From Bacteroidia bacterium (GTDB taxonomy: Bacteria > Bacteroidota > Bacteroidia > Chitinophagales > Saprospiraceae): a stretch of 64,000 bases of DNA. Both the position numbers and the translations under genes were made by a program. The notes under the pieces are model-generated. The model searched no databases, was not told where the DNA came from, and worked only from the letters and a program-made list of their open reading frames with translations. Below are positions 18,498 through 28,740 of the stretch, piece after piece. The stretch covers positions 1-64,000 of the forward strand of contig JAUIKE010000011.1 in the NCBI GenBank assembly GCA_030430845.1. The letters are read 5' to 3'. Positions within the stretch are counted from its first letter, which is position 1; each line of letters begins with the position of its first letter.

Positions 18498-20075
18498 TCA
18501 ATCCAGGTATTTGGCCCATTCTTTTATTTTGCCGTTCGGGCCAACCAGAATGATCAATCTGCATTCGCGGAAGTGTAAAAAATATTTTTCTCCAGCCCCT
18601 ATTGTTGTATAGTTTAGGTTATTATAGCCTCTAAGGAGTTCATTGATATCTTGGCCAAGCCTGAAACTTTGTGAAGCAGATACACCTGGTTTAACTACCC
18701 GCTGCAATGGAAAAGCGGTCCCCTTATGTCGAATTACCTGAGCAATCGAATGCGGCCGTTCTTCCCAAAAGAATTCTGTTTGTTCTTCGCTGTCGATGAA
18801 AGGACCTCGCTTACTCAACAATGAAAATAGAGATAGGCCGTCAAAATTACCTCCGCTTGAAAGGCTGGGTGGACAAGCTCCCGACTGAGGCAGACTTGGC
18901 TTCTTACCATTGAGTATACTTTTATTGGCGACGGCTAAACTTCGAACCCGCTCGTTTGGATCCAGAGCAAGTTTATCAAAAATGGCTACTGCGGTACGGA
19001 GGTGCGCATTATTGGTTTGGCCGGAAAGTGCATAGGCGATGCCCGCAATCATATGGAGGTCGGCGACTGCATAAGAGCCTGATACGGAAAAGTCAGATCC
19101 AGCAAAGAGGGTTCTGGATTCGTATGCTTCGATCACCCTTTGAAATCGGTCGAGTTGAATACTTACACACAATACATTGATCTTGGCCGGCAAATATCCG
19201 GGGGCCAGACCAAGCGCCTTGTTGAAGTAGGCATGTGCAGCCAGTAAATAACGTGTTCGTATTCGTTTTTCTTCAGTAGAAAGCTCCTCCGCCCGGGCCT
19301 TACTGAGGCGGCTTTCGGTTTCAATCTCGAAAGGGAAAATGAAGGGATCACTATTTTTTCCGCTAAAGTGCATAGCCAATTTGGCGTATTGCAGCCCGAG
19401 GTTATTGTAAATTTCTTTCCCTATATAGTGCTGAAGGATGTATTCATAAGCGGAAATGGCCATTTGGTTTTGCTCCAGGACGTTCAGGTAATTGGCTGTT
19501 TGGTAAAGGTGCCATAGTTCATTCGCTTTTTGGGTTACTTCACGCGCGGTGGCCTGTCTATCCTCTAAGGAGGGATACCCCACCGCGTCACTGCTAGTCA
19601 GTTCATAGGCATCATACAGTCGATCCAGCAGGGTTGGAATAACAGGACGTATATCAAAGCCTGCTAAAATAGCCCCCATGGCTCCCTGCAAATCTGCTGA
19701 TTTCTCTAAATGTACGGAGGAATGTTCCTGATGATCATAAGAAATGAAATTGGTGGCCCAGCCCACTTGTTGAAAAGCATGACTGAGTTCATGGCTCAGC
19801 AAAAAGGCTACTGCTTTGTCAGAATCTTTTCCAAAAGAGCGGCAAACATGGAGTGCCGTTTCTTCCAGGTAAATGATGTTTCGACTGGGTGAATAGGCGG
19901 CCATAAACTCTTTGGAGTTCCGGATTTGAACCTCAGGTAGTTCGATACTGAAGTTACCGGTCTGGATATAGATTTCCTTTAAGATATGAGTAGCCCAGTC
20001 AGATCCGTTTGAAGCAGTTAGCGTTGTAAGACACCCAAGAAAGTAAATTAATATCGAATACTGTTTCAAAGACAT
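18498..20075 (-). CDS. Exported M48-like metallopeptidase with helical repeats
   Basis: Signal peptide; 'AVAFLLSHELSHAFQQVGW' (HEXXH) and 'LEKSADLQGAMGAILAGF' (ExxAD). Confidence 0.8.
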   Translation of the reverse strand: MSLKQYSILIYFLGCLTTLTASNGSDWATHILKEIYIQTGNFSIELPEVQIRNSKEFMAAYSPSRNIIYLEETALHVCRSFGKDSDKAVAFLLSHELSHAFQQVGWATNFISYDHQEHSSVHLEKSADLQGAMGAILAGFDIRPVIPTLLDRLYDAYELTSSDAVGYPSLEDRQATAREVTQKANELWHLYQTANYLNVLEQNQMAISAYEYILQHYIGKEIYNNLGLQYAKLAMHFSGKNSDPFIFPFEIETESRLSKARAEELSTEEKRIRTRYLLAAHAYFNKALGLAPGYLPAKINVLCVSIQLDRFQRVIEAYESRTLFAGSDFSVSGSYAVADLHMIAGIAYALSGQTNNAHLRTAVAIFDKLALDPNERVRSLAVANKSILNGKKPSLPQSGACPPSLSSGGNFDGLSLFSLLSKRGPFIDSEEQTEFFWEERPHSIAQVIRHKGTAFPLQRVVKPGVSASQSFRLGQDINELLRGYNNLNYTTIGAGEKYFLHFRECRLIILVGPNGKIKEWAKYLD

Positions 20076-20214
20076 GGAAAGAGATATTGATTAATCTAAG
20101 TTGAGATCAGCATTGCAACTTAATTACCTTCCTAACGAATTTACTAAAAATTTTCTTCTTTAAAAAGCCCTGCCTTAGCGAGTGCCGGGACTTGAAGAAT
20201 GTAAAATTATCCAA

Positions 20215-20637
20215 CTAAACTTCCCACTCCTTGCTCTTCCGATAAACCGTTCCATTAAATGAAGCGACCAATTCCTCATCCTGATTCCTTACTTTGACAG
20301 TATATACCCCAAGTTTATGGTTTTTATGATCTTCCTCTGCCGTGGCGACTATGACGTCCCCCGCTTTCAAAGCAGTGGTATGTTTAATGGATGCATGTAC
20401 CGATACGGCATGTTGTCCCCGGGAGTTAGAGGCAAAGGCAAAGGCACTATCTGCCAATGAAAAGGTAATGCCTCCATGAGCAATGTAAAAGCCATTGAGC
20501 ATTTCCTTACGAATGGACATTTGAAGCCGGCAAAAACCCGGGCCAATGTCTAATAGTTCTACCCCCAACCAGCGGCTAAAGGCATCATGCTCCAGCATTT
20601 TTTGAGTAATTTGGTACGCTTTACTGTTTTTATCCAT
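20215..20637 (-). CDS. PaaI family thioesterase (hotdog fold)
   Basis: 'LGVELLDIGPGFCRLQMSIRKEMLNGFYIAHGGITFSLADSAFAFASNSRG'. Start MDKNSK; the longer start lies in a palindrome. Confidence 0.92.
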   Translation of the reverse strand: MDKNSKAYQITQKMLEHDAFSRWLGVELLDIGPGFCRLQMSIRKEMLNGFYIAHGGITFSLADSAFAFASNSRGQHAVSVHASIKHTTALKAGDVIVATAEEDHKNHKLGVYTVKVRNQDEELVASFNGTVYRKSKEWEV

Positions 20638-20683
20638 ATCTATTCCAATTTTGTATGGCTTAAAGTCGTTGTTAATCGTGGAA

Positions 20684-20733
20684 TGCCTGTGGGAATAATT
20701 TTTGACGGCCGTCAAAAATTATTCCCACAGGCA
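20684..20733. promoter_or_regulatory. Perfect 50-bp palindrome in the divergent PaaI / ECF sigma intergenic region
   Basis: TGCCTGTGGGAATAATTTTTGACGG|CCGTCAAAAATTATTCCCACAGGCA. Confidence 0.85.
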
Positions 20734-20788
20734 AATATGTCCTATATTCGATAAAAAATTTCATTATATTGTATTAATTTTACGGCAA

Positions 20789-21325
20789 GTGACGGAGAGA
20801 GAGCTCATAAATGGCTGTTTGCGCGAAAATAAAAAGTGCCAGATGGAACTTTTTAAGCGCTATTCCGGAAAGATGATGGCCATTTGTATGCGCTACGGAC
20901 GTCACCGGATGGAGGCTGAAGATTTGCTTCAGGATGCCTTCATCAAGGTGTTCGATAATTTGTCGAAATTTAAATACAAAGGATCACTCGAAGGTTGGAT
21001 CCGCCGGATAGTGATCAATACGGCCCTTAAGGCCTACGGTAAAAAGAGCTTCCAAAACGAACAGATCGGCATAGAAGTACACAATGATACGCCCGTCGAT
21101 CCTTCCGTTTTGTCTTCCCTGAATGAAGCTGCATTACTTCAATTGGTGTCTCGTCTTCCCGATGGTTACCGCATCGTGTTCAACCTCTATGCTATTGAAG
21201 GTTATTCCCATAAGGAAATAGCCGATTTAATGGGTATTCAGGAGAGTACTTCGCGTTCTCAACTGGTGAAAGCCCGGAAAATGTTGCAAACTCAGATTGA
21301 GCAGTTAAAAAAGATAGCCGTATGA
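20789..21325 (+). CDS. ECF-type RNA polymerase sigma factor (GTG start proposed)
   Basis: 'VTERELINGCLRENKKCQMELFKRYSGKMMAICMRYGRHRMEAEDLLQDAFIKVFDNL...YSHKEIADLMGIQESTSRSQLVKARKML'. Confidence 0.9.
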   Translation: MTERELINGCLRENKKCQMELFKRYSGKMMAICMRYGRHRMEAEDLLQDAFIKVFDNLSKFKYKGSLEGWIRRIVINTALKAYGKKSFQNEQIGIEVHNDTPVDPSVLSSLNEAALLQLVSRLPDGYRIVFNLYAIEGYSHKEIADLMGIQESTSRSQLVKARKMLQTQIEQLKKIAV

Positions 21326-22695
21326 ACGAATCGCATCCAATAGACGAGTTGTTTCGGGGCAAGTTGAAGGAGTACGAAATGTCTCCTCCAATGCAGCTAT
21401 GGGACGCGATCGACCAAAGGCGGCGACGGCCCAAACCTGCTTTCTGGTGGTTCCAAAAAAATGGCCTCCTGCTTGGGGCAAGTCTCTTTTTGATCGTTAT
21501 TGCCGGCCTGTTTTTATTGAAGAAATCCGGAGCAGAGGCTCCAAGTTTACAATACTTCCCTGTTTATCTGGACCAGCAAGCTACTACAGCCGACCATCAA
21601 AATCCACAGTTGGAGGATTCACAAAATTTAGCGATATTACCATCCCTTAATAAACAAGGCAGCTCTGAAGCTGTTACCCCTTCCCTCCCCTCTACAACCA
21701 ATGAAAGCGATGTTAGCATTACTAACTCAAATGATTATTCCACGAATGTTCTGGACGCTGCCCCGCAGGTAGCTTCTACCCCTTTCCCTTCATCCTCTGA
21801 ACCCGTTCCTTTAGCAGAAAAGGAGCTTGAAGAAGGTAATGAAAATAGCCTGCAAGAAGAAGTTGTCATTGCTGAGCGAGCCTTCTTACCAGCCGTTAAT
21901 GTACTGGAAGGGATAGCCTTCGCAGCGCTCGAAACAAATTCTTTCTCAGATGAGCAGGCTGATTGGCCGGTCTGGTCTATCAATAGAGGTAACGGCATTA
22001 CTCTTTTTATGGAAGCCTTTGGAAGTCCCGGCTTTGCCAGTCGAAGCATCAGCCCTATCAATGAAACTTTCTCTCTCCTGAGCGAAGAATGGAGTACTGC
22101 TCAGCAAGAGCAATCGGCCTTACAATTTGGCCTTCGTTTTGCAGCCGTCAACCGAAAAGGCTGGACACTCCGAACGGGCTTTCATTTTACTCAAATCAGA
22201 GAATCCTTTGATTTTGAACATCACATAGCTGAAATTGCCCAGGTCTATGATCCTGATGGAGGTTTTGTACGAGAGGATACGATCTTTGTGCCTTCTGGAT
22301 TAGCCGTGAATAGCCAGAATGAATATGCCTTGATTGACCTGCCCATTATTCTGGGTTATCAAAAAAGATTTCAACGTTGGACCGTTTCTGCTCAGGCAGG
22401 TCCCGTCATCAATCTCTCTTTCCAGCCTAAAGGCACCCTGATCAATCCGAACCGCCAATTAGTGGCTGTTCAAACTCCTGAAGCACAAACTGCTTTTCGT
22501 TCATCCCTCGGCATTAACTGGTATGCAGGCCTGGGCCTGCAATATGAGGTGCAGCCGGGGGTCCATCTAATGCTGGAGCCTCATCTGCGTTTTCAGCGTC
22601 GCTCGTTTATGGAGGACAATTTCCCTGTACAACAGAAGTTTTTGACAGGAGGGGTATCCGTGGGGGTACGTAAGCAGATCATTCACCAACCGTAA
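21322..22695 (+). CDS. Putative anti-sigma-like membrane anchor fused to an outer-membrane beta-barrel-like domain
   Basis: N-terminal 'HPIDELFRGKLKEYEMSPPMQLWDAIDQRRRR', TM 'NGLLLGASLFLIVIAGLFLL', beta-rich C-terminus; ATGA overlap with the sigma gene. Confidence 0.65.
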   Translation: MNESHPIDELFRGKLKEYEMSPPMQLWDAIDQRRRRPKPAFWWFQKNGLLLGASLFLIVIAGLFLLKKSGAEAPSLQYFPVYLDQQATTADHQNPQLEDSQNLAILPSLNKQGSSEAVTPSLPSTTNESDVSITNSNDYSTNVLDAAPQVASTPFPSSSEPVPLAEKELEEGNENSLQEEVVIAERAFLPAVNVLEGIAFAALETNSFSDEQADWPVWSINRGNGITLFMEAFGSPGFASRSISPINETFSLLSEEWSTAQQEQSALQFGLRFAAVNRKGWTLRTGFHFTQIRESFDFEHHIAEIAQVYDPDGGFVREDTIFVPSGLAVNSQNEYALIDLPIILGYQKRFQRWTVSAQAGPVINLSFQPKGTLINPNRQLVAVQTPEAQTAFRSSLGINWYAGLGLQYEVQPGVHLMLEPHLRFQRRSFMEDNFPVQQKFLTGGVSVGVRKQIIHQP

Positions 22696-22734
22696 AGAAA
22701 AAGGGTTTTGCCGACGGCAAAACCCTTTTTCTTT
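22694..22734. terminator. Intrinsic terminator
   Basis: AAAGAAAAAGGGTTTTGCC-GAC-GGCAAAACCCTTTTTCTTT. Confidence 0.88.
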
Positions 22735-22907
22735 ATTTTTTTTCACTCCCAGGCAACACATTTCAAACATAAGGTATCTACAAAACAGAGGAAATGACGA
22801 ACACCAATGTTTTCCTTCATTTTGGGAGAAAGAGGCACAACAGGATCATCGATAATGTGCCTCTTTTTTTATTTAAGGAGAGGTAGCTGGCACCAACTCT
22901 CTTTATA

Positions 22908-25067
22908 TTAGTCAGAAAGCATCTCCATTTCAATCTGCCGGGAAGCCAAATTGGTACTGATGATCCGGACCCGAACATCATCTCCCATTTTTAGGATTTC
23001 TCCGGAATACCTACCCCGGATCTGTAACCTGCCTTGCATAACCTCGAAAGGTTCAGGCATCAGATCGAAAGGCACCATGCCTTCACAACGATTGCCGTAT
23101 AATTCGACAAAAACTCCTTTATCGATGATACCGGAAATAGCGCCTTCAAACTCCTCGCCTATATGGTTTTGCATATACTCAACCTGCTTATATTTGACCG
23201 ATTCGCGCTCGGCATCCGTGGCCCGTCTTTCCTGAAGTGAAATATGCTTGCATTGCTCTTCCAGGCGCGCTTTATTCACCCGGAGGGTCTGTCCTTCCAG
23301 GTTGGCATGCAGTATCCGGTGAGCTAAAACATCAGAATATCTTCGGATGGGAGAGGTAAAATGCGAGTAATAGTCAAAGCCTAGTCCGTAATGGCCGATA
23401 TTTTCTGTACTGTACTCTGCCTTGGCCATAGTCCGGATTGCAATAGGTTCCAGAATTTTCAAATGGTGATCCTCCCGGGCTGCCTTCACCAGGCGATTGT
23501 AGGAACGGCCAATCTCTTTTGGATCTTTAATATTCAATTCAAAGCCCATCTCCCGGGCGAAGGCTGCGAATTCCATCACGCGGTCGGGATCCGGCTCATC
23601 GTGCACGCGGTAAACGAAGGGAATTTCCTGCTCTGCCCCTTTTTGGGATATATAAGAAGCCACTTCCTTATTAGCCAGCAACATGAAATCCTCGATCAGC
23701 ATATGGGCATCCTTGCGTTCTTTCACATACACATCGATCGGAACGCCGTTTTCGTCTAACTTGAATTTGACCTCTTCGGAGTCAAAATCGATGGAGCCTT
23801 CTTTAAAGCGTTGTTTGCGAAGTTTCTTAGCCAGTTGGTTGAGCTTTTTTAACTCGTCAGCATATTCACCTTCACCTGCTTCCAAAACTTCCTGAGCTTC
23901 ATTGTAGGTAAAACGGCGGTCGGAGTGGATGATCGTTTTTCCAAACCAGCGATCTATGATTTTATCATCCTTATCAAAAATAAAGATGGCCGAAAAACTA
24001 AGCCGATCTTCATGAGGTCGCAAAGAACACAAATCATTCGACAGGCGCTCAGGAAGCATAGGCAGCACCCTGTCTACCAGATAAACAGAAGTGGATCGTT
24101 CATAAGCTTCTTCGTCCAGTGCGGTATTCGGCTGCACATAATGAGTGACATCCGCAATATGTACGCCTATTTCAAGACTTCCATCTTCTAAATAGCGAAA
24201 TGATAGGGCATCGTCAAAGTCTTTGGCCGTATCAGGGTCGATGGTGAAGGTTGGGATATCACGTACATCTCTTCTTTGAGCAATCTCCTCATCTGTTGCC
24301 TTACCGGGCAAGGATTCGGATTCGGCTATTACTTTTGTTGGAAACTCCAGGTCAAAACCATTATTGATCAAAATAGCCTTCATTTCGATGTCGTTAGTGC
24401 CGGGTGCCCCCAACACAACTGTCACCTCTCCCTGGGGAGTGGGAAACTTTTCCTTAGTCCACCCAATGATTTTGAAAACCACTTTATCTCCATCGTTTGC
24501 CCCCATGATTTTGTCCAACTCAATGTGAACATCCATGGGCACATTTTTACTACCCGTGGTAACCGTAGCATATTTATGATGAATGGAGAGGTTGCCGATA
24601 TAACTATCGGACGCACGTTCGAGTACCTGCACGATCTCTCCTTCCGGGCGACGGCGGCCGGGCGGCGACCACACTCTGACCTTGACCTTATCCTTGTGTA
24701 AGGCCGTATTCATATTTTTTACGGCTACGAAAACATCGTCATCCAAATCTTTGACGAGAATATAAGCCGAACCCGTACGGGTCATATCTACGGTACCTTC
24801 ATAAAACTGGGAATCGCTGCTTTGGGGAGCAGTCCTCTTCACTTTGTATTTATAATTTTCAAGCTGGATAATTTCATTTCTTTCAGCAAGCTGATCCAGA
24901 GCATACTGTACTGCATCCTTATTATTTTCAACTTTCAGTTTTCCTATGATCTGTTTGGGGTTAAAACGTTTTTTGGGATGTCGTCGGAAAAGCTTCAATA
25001 CCTCGTACTGCAACTGCTTGCTGCTCAGCTTCTTTCCTTTAATTTTTCTTTTTTTATTTCTACTCAT
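22908..25067 (-). CDS. rnr: Ribonuclease R
   Basis: 'RRDVRDIPTFTIDPDTAKDFDDALSFRYLEDGSLEIGVHIADVTHYV', 'GLGFDYYSHFTSPIRRYSDVLAHRIL', C-terminal S1 domain. The ORF extends to 25136; MSRNKK is the likelier start. Confidence 0.95.
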   Translation of the reverse strand: MSRNKKRKIKGKKLSSKQLQYEVLKLFRRHPKKRFNPKQIIGKLKVENNKDAVQYALDQLAERNEIIQLENYKYKVKRTAPQSSDSQFYEGTVDMTRTGSAYILVKDLDDDVFVAVKNMNTALHKDKVKVRVWSPPGRRRPEGEIVQVLERASDSYIGNLSIHHKYATVTTGSKNVPMDVHIELDKIMGANDGDKVVFKIIGWTKEKFPTPQGEVTVVLGAPGTNDIEMKAILINNGFDLEFPTKVIAESESLPGKATDEEIAQRRDVRDIPTFTIDPDTAKDFDDALSFRYLEDGSLEIGVHIADVTHYVQPNTALDEEAYERSTSVYLVDRVLPMLPERLSNDLCSLRPHEDRLSFSAIFIFDKDDKIIDRWFGKTIIHSDRRFTYNEAQEVLEAGEGEYADELKKLNQLAKKLRKQRFKEGSIDFDSEEVKFKLDENGVPIDVYVKERKDAHMLIEDFMLLANKEVASYISQKGAEQEIPFVYRVHDEPDPDRVMEFAAFAREMGFELNIKDPKEIGRSYNRLVKAAREDHHLKILEPIAIRTMAKAEYSTENIGHYGLGFDYYSHFTSPIRRYSDVLAHRILHANLEGQTLRVNKARLEEQCKHISLQERRATDAERESVKYKQVEYMQNHIGEEFEGAISGIIDKGVFVELYGNRCEGMVPFDLMPEPFEVMQGRLQIRGRYSGEILKMGDDVRVRIISTNLASRQIEMEMLSD

Positions 25068-25164
25068 TGTTTTTTCGTTCGTTAGCGCCTTTTCAAATTT
25101 TGGCGCTTTAATTAAATACTCTTTTGACCGACTCATGTTGTCGGTTCATCTATCAAAAGTCAAC

Positions 25165-25683
25165 TTAGTCCAGGATTTTTATCTGGCCATCATCTAATAT
25201 GGCCATACGTTGAACGGAGCTGCTCGCCGCCTCGTATTCTTCTTGATCGGCCTCAGATTGGCCGGAAGCGACATAGATTTGTCTTTTTTCGTTGATCGTA
25301 GCTACTGATTGGGTTAACTGTATACCATCTGAAAAAGTTCCGGCAATGGTTTTTTTATCAATAAGCTCTTTTTCTTTGCTGATCGTAACCAGGATGTATT
25401 GATAATTCATCAATTCTGCTTTCCAATACACAATGGCATAAAAATCCTTAATGTCAGCTATTCGAAAACAGGGAACGACCTCCATCAGGTCATCAAAAAC
25501 CTGGTCTTCCAGGGGTTCGATAAAATCCCGGATGAGATCCTGGTGAAGGGGTTGGTTATTCCTGCTAAAGGTAATATGCGTATCCTCTCCCAGGGTAATC
25601 GGAAGGCTGATTGGTGGGAAAGATGCAATGAAATGATCAAAATCTGTTTTTTTCTTACTCATATTATGAAACTTCCAGAACAA
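25165..25683 (-). CDS. Hypothetical protein
   Basis: 172-aa ORF in a gap between flanking genes; family not recognised. Confidence 0.55.
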   Translation of the reverse strand: MFWKFHNMSKKKTDFDHFIASFPPISLPITLGEDTHITFSRNNQPLHQDLIRDFIEPLEDQVFDDLMEVVPCFRIADIKDFYAIVYWKAELMNYQYILVTISKEKELIDKKTIAGTFSDGIQLTQSVATINEKRQIYVASGQSEADQEEYEAASSSVQRMAILDDGQIKILD

Positions 25684-25902
25684 TGAAAATTGTTCAACCT
25701 GTTTAATATATCGAATTTAATTTTGAATCATTCTAAATAAAGTTGGAGTTCGGGGGAATCCCAAACATATATTGGGCGAATGATCTATTATAAAGTAGAT
25801 TTACGTAATCGAATGACTTAAGATAGAGATTTCGCATTTTCACCTCTAGCTTGTATATTCATTACAAAAATAACAAAACGCTAACCGTAAAAAACAAGAA
25901 AC

Positions 25903-26622
25903 ATGAGTTGGTTCAGTAATTTCTCAAACTCATCCATCGGGAACAAAGTTTTGGTCAGCCTGACGGGTTTATTTTTAAGCCTTTTTCTGGTTGTCCATTT
26001 GGCAGGTAATCTCCAGCTTCTGGTGGATGATGGTGGAGCAGCCTTTAATTCCTACTCTGAAGTAATGAGTTCGAACTTGCTTATCAAGATCGTTGCTTTA
26101 GGGCTTTATGCAGCCATCATTGCCCATGCCGTCAAAGGTATATTAATTTATGTCAAAAACCGAAGAGCGCGCGGAAACATTAAATACGCTGTTAAAACCG
26201 GCTCCAACAGTAGCTGGGCGAGCCGGAACATGGCATTTCTGGGGTCTCTGATCTTTATTTTCATTGCCATCCACATGGCTCAGTTTTGGTTTAAATTTAA
26301 ATTCGGGTATATGGAGAATCATCCCGATCTGACCCATTACGATGTGGTCGTAACTGGTTTTAAACAGACCTGGATCGTCGTTTTTTATGTTTTGGCACAG
26401 ATCGCTCTGGGTTATCACCTCTTACACGGCTTTCAATCTGCCTTCCAAACACTTGGGGTCCGTAAAGGAAAATATACCAAGCTTATTCAAAACATTGGGG
26501 TGGTATTTTCCATTATAGTACCACTAGCCTTTGCAGTCATTCCGGTTTTGGTCTATATGGATGTTTATCCTTTAGGTGCCTTCACCGTCATTCCCGGACA
26601 ACCACTTGAAGCATCGCATTGA
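25903..26622 (+). CDS. sdhC: Succinate dehydrogenase cytochrome b subunit
   Basis: 'SIGNKVLVSLTGLFLSLFLVVHLAGNLQLL...HGFQSAFQTLG', followed by sdhA and sdhB. Confidence 0.93.
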   Translation: MSWFSNFSNSSIGNKVLVSLTGLFLSLFLVVHLAGNLQLLVDDGGAAFNSYSEVMSSNLLIKIVALGLYAAIIAHAVKGILIYVKNRRARGNIKYAVKTGSNSSWASRNMAFLGSLIFIFIAIHMAQFWFKFKFGYMENHPDLTHYDVVVTGFKQTWIVVFYVLAQIALGYHLLHGFQSAFQTLGVRKGKYTKLIQNIGVVFSIIVPLAFAVIPVLVYMDVYPLGAFTVIPGQPLEASH

Positions 26623-26661
26623 TCGTTTTTTTCTCCAAACTAAATTCTAAAATAGAAGATT

Positions 26662-28668
26662 ATGAGTGTAAAACTCGATTCAAAAGTACCCGCAGGGCCA
26701 TTAGCAGAAAAGTGGACGCAGTATCGTTCCACCATGAATCTGGTGGCTCCCAATAATAAAAGAAGAATAGATATCATCGTTGTTGGAACCGGCCTGGCAG
26801 GAGCTTCTGCCGCCTCCACCCTTGGTGAATTAGGATATAATGTTAAATGTTTTACGTTCCACGATAGTCCCCGCCGGGCTCACAGTATTGCTGCCCAGGG
26901 AGGGATTAATGCGGCTAAAAACTATCAGAACGACGGAGATAGTGTATACCGTCTGTTCTATGATACGATTAAGGGAGGCGATTACCGCTCTCGGGAGTCT
27001 AATGTTCATCGCCTGGCAGAAGTTAGTCGGAATATTATCGACCAGGCGGTTGCTCAGGGTGTACCTTTTGCCCGTGAGTATGGCGGTTTGCTGGCTAACC
27101 GCTCATTCGGAGGGGTGCAGGTGAGTCGTACCTTTTATGCGCGTGGTCAAACGGGGCAACAACTGCTCTTAGGCGCCTATCAATCCCTCTCTCGTCAAAT
27201 CTCATTGGGTAGTGTGGAAATGTACAATCGCCATGAAATGCTTGACCTGGTCGTGGTAGACGGTAAAGCCCGTGGTATTATTGCGCGTAACTTACTAACC
27301 GGCGCTATTGAACGATTTGCAGCTCATGCAGTCGTTATCGCTACCGGAGGATACGGCAATGTTTTCTACCTATCTACCAATGCGATGAACTCCAATACTT
27401 CCGCAGCCTGGAGAACGGTCAGAAGAGGCGCCCTGATGGCAAATCCTTGCTTTACTCAGATCCACCCAACTTGTATTCCGGTATCCGGAGATTATCAATC
27501 TAAGCTGACTCTGATGTCCGAATCACTCAGGAACGACGGTCGGGTATGGGTTCCGAAAAATCAGGAGGATGCCAAAGCCATCCGCGAAGGAAGAAAAACA
27601 GCCAACGAAATTCCGGAAGGAGAAAGGGATTATTACCTGGAGCGCCGCTACCCTGCCTTTGGTAACCTCGTTCCCAGAGACGTAGCTTCTCGTGCCGCCA
27701 AGGTAGCTTGTGATGAAGGATTAGGCGTAGCACCGACCGGCCTGGCCGTATACCTTGATTTTGCTGCTGCCATCGAGCGCTACGGCAAATCGAGAGCTCA
27801 CTCCCTGGGATTGGAAAATCCGGATAAGGCGACCATCACTCAATTGGGTGAAAAAGTAGTAGAAGAAAAATACGGTAACCTCTTTGAGATGTATGAAAAG
27901 ATCACAGGAGAGGATCCATATAAAACGCCGATGAAGATCTATCCGGCCGTTCACTATACCATGGGGGGAATTTGGGTAGACTACAACCTGGAAACTAATA
28001 TTCCCGGGCTCTTTGCCTTAGGTGAATGTAATTTCTCTGATCACGGCGCCAACCGCCTGGGGGCTTCTGCTCTGATGCAAGGTTTGGCAGACGGCTATTT
28101 TGTGCTGCCGTACACCATCGGTCAGTTCCTATCTGGCGAGATCCGCACACCACACATCGAACCTACACTGCCTGAATTTGACCAGGCTGAAAAAGACGTT
28201 CGTGATCGCATCGATCAATTGATCAATAATGATGGCTCTCAGTCAGTCGAAAGCTTCCACCGTCGTCTTGGTAAAATCATGTGGGACTACTGCGGTATGT
28301 CTCGTAATGCAGAAGGATTGAAATCTGCACGTCAGATGATCGTCGAGCTGCGTAAGGAATTCTACAAAGATGTATTCGTGCCTGGCTCTGCCGAAGATTA
28401 CAACCCTGAGCTGGAAAAAGCGCTGAGAGTGGCTGATTTCTTCGAGCTGGGAGAAGTTATGGTACTGGATGCCTTAAACAGGAACGAGTCTTGTGGCGGT
28501 CACTTCCGCGAAGAATATCAAACGCCGGAAGGAGAAGCCCTTCGGGACGACGAAAACTACGCCTACGTAGCAGCCTGGCAATACACGGGCTGGGACGAAG
28601 AGCCTGTTTTACACAAAGAAGAACTGGTATTTGAGAATGTAGAATTGAAAACCAGATCGTATAAGTAA
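26662..28668 (+). CDS. sdhA: Succinate dehydrogenase/fumarate reductase flavoprotein subunit
   Basis: '[21 protein letters not shown]', '[18 protein letters not shown]', '[32 protein letters not shown]'. Confidence 0.97.
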   Translation: MSVKLDSKVPAGPLAEKWTQYRSTMNLVAPNNKRRIDIIVVGTGLAGASAASTLGELGYNVKCFTFHDSPRRAHSIAAQGGINAAKNYQNDGDSVYRLFYDTIKGGDYRSRESNVHRLAEVSRNIIDQAVAQGVPFAREYGGLLANRSFGGVQVSRTFYARGQTGQQLLLGAYQSLSRQISLGSVEMYNRHEMLDLVVVDGKARGIIARNLLTGAIERFAAHAVVIATGGYGNVFYLSTNAMNSNTSAAWRTVRRGALMANPCFTQIHPTCIPVSGDYQSKLTLMSESLRNDGRVWVPKNQEDAKAIREGRKTANEIPEGERDYYLERRYPAFGNLVPRDVASRAAKVACDEGLGVAPTGLAVYLDFAAAIERYGKSRAHSLGLENPDKATITQLGEKVVEEKYGNLFEMYEKITGEDPYKTPMKIYPAVHYTMGGIWVDYNLETNIPGLFALGECNFSDHGANRLGASALMQGLADGYFVLPYTIGQFLSGEIRTPHIEPTLPEFDQAEKDVRDRIDQLINNDGSQSVESFHRRLGKIMWDYCGMSRNAEGLKSARQMIVELRKEFYKDVFVPGSAEDYNPELEKALRVADFFELGEVMVLDALNRNESCGGHFREEYQTPEGEALRDDENYAYVAAWQYTGWDEEPVLHKEELVFENVELKTRSYK

Positions 28669-28679
28669 AATTAGTTCAT

Positions 28680-28720
28680 GGGGTTGTGTGAAAAGGCCGA
28701 AGGACTTTTTACACAACCCC
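28680..28720. repeat. Intercistronic hairpin between sdhA and sdhB
   Basis: GGGGTTGTGTGAAAAG-GCCGAAGGA-CTTTTTACACAACCCC; related sequence at 33317-33352. Confidence 0.7.
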
Positions 28721-28740
28721 AAAAACATAATTCAAAAAAA

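Noticed and set aside
20702-20731. ORFs 20215-20715 (-) and 20702-21325 (+) begin with the same peptide MTAVKNYSHR, suggesting a shared domain.
   Set aside because: The identity is produced by the 50-bp palindrome at 20684-20733; real starts are placed at 20637 (-) and 20789 (+).
28678-28740. N-terminal extension [21 protein letters not shown] of SdhB.
   Set aside because: It is encoded by the intercistronic hairpin; SdhB homology starts at MKLNLKIW.
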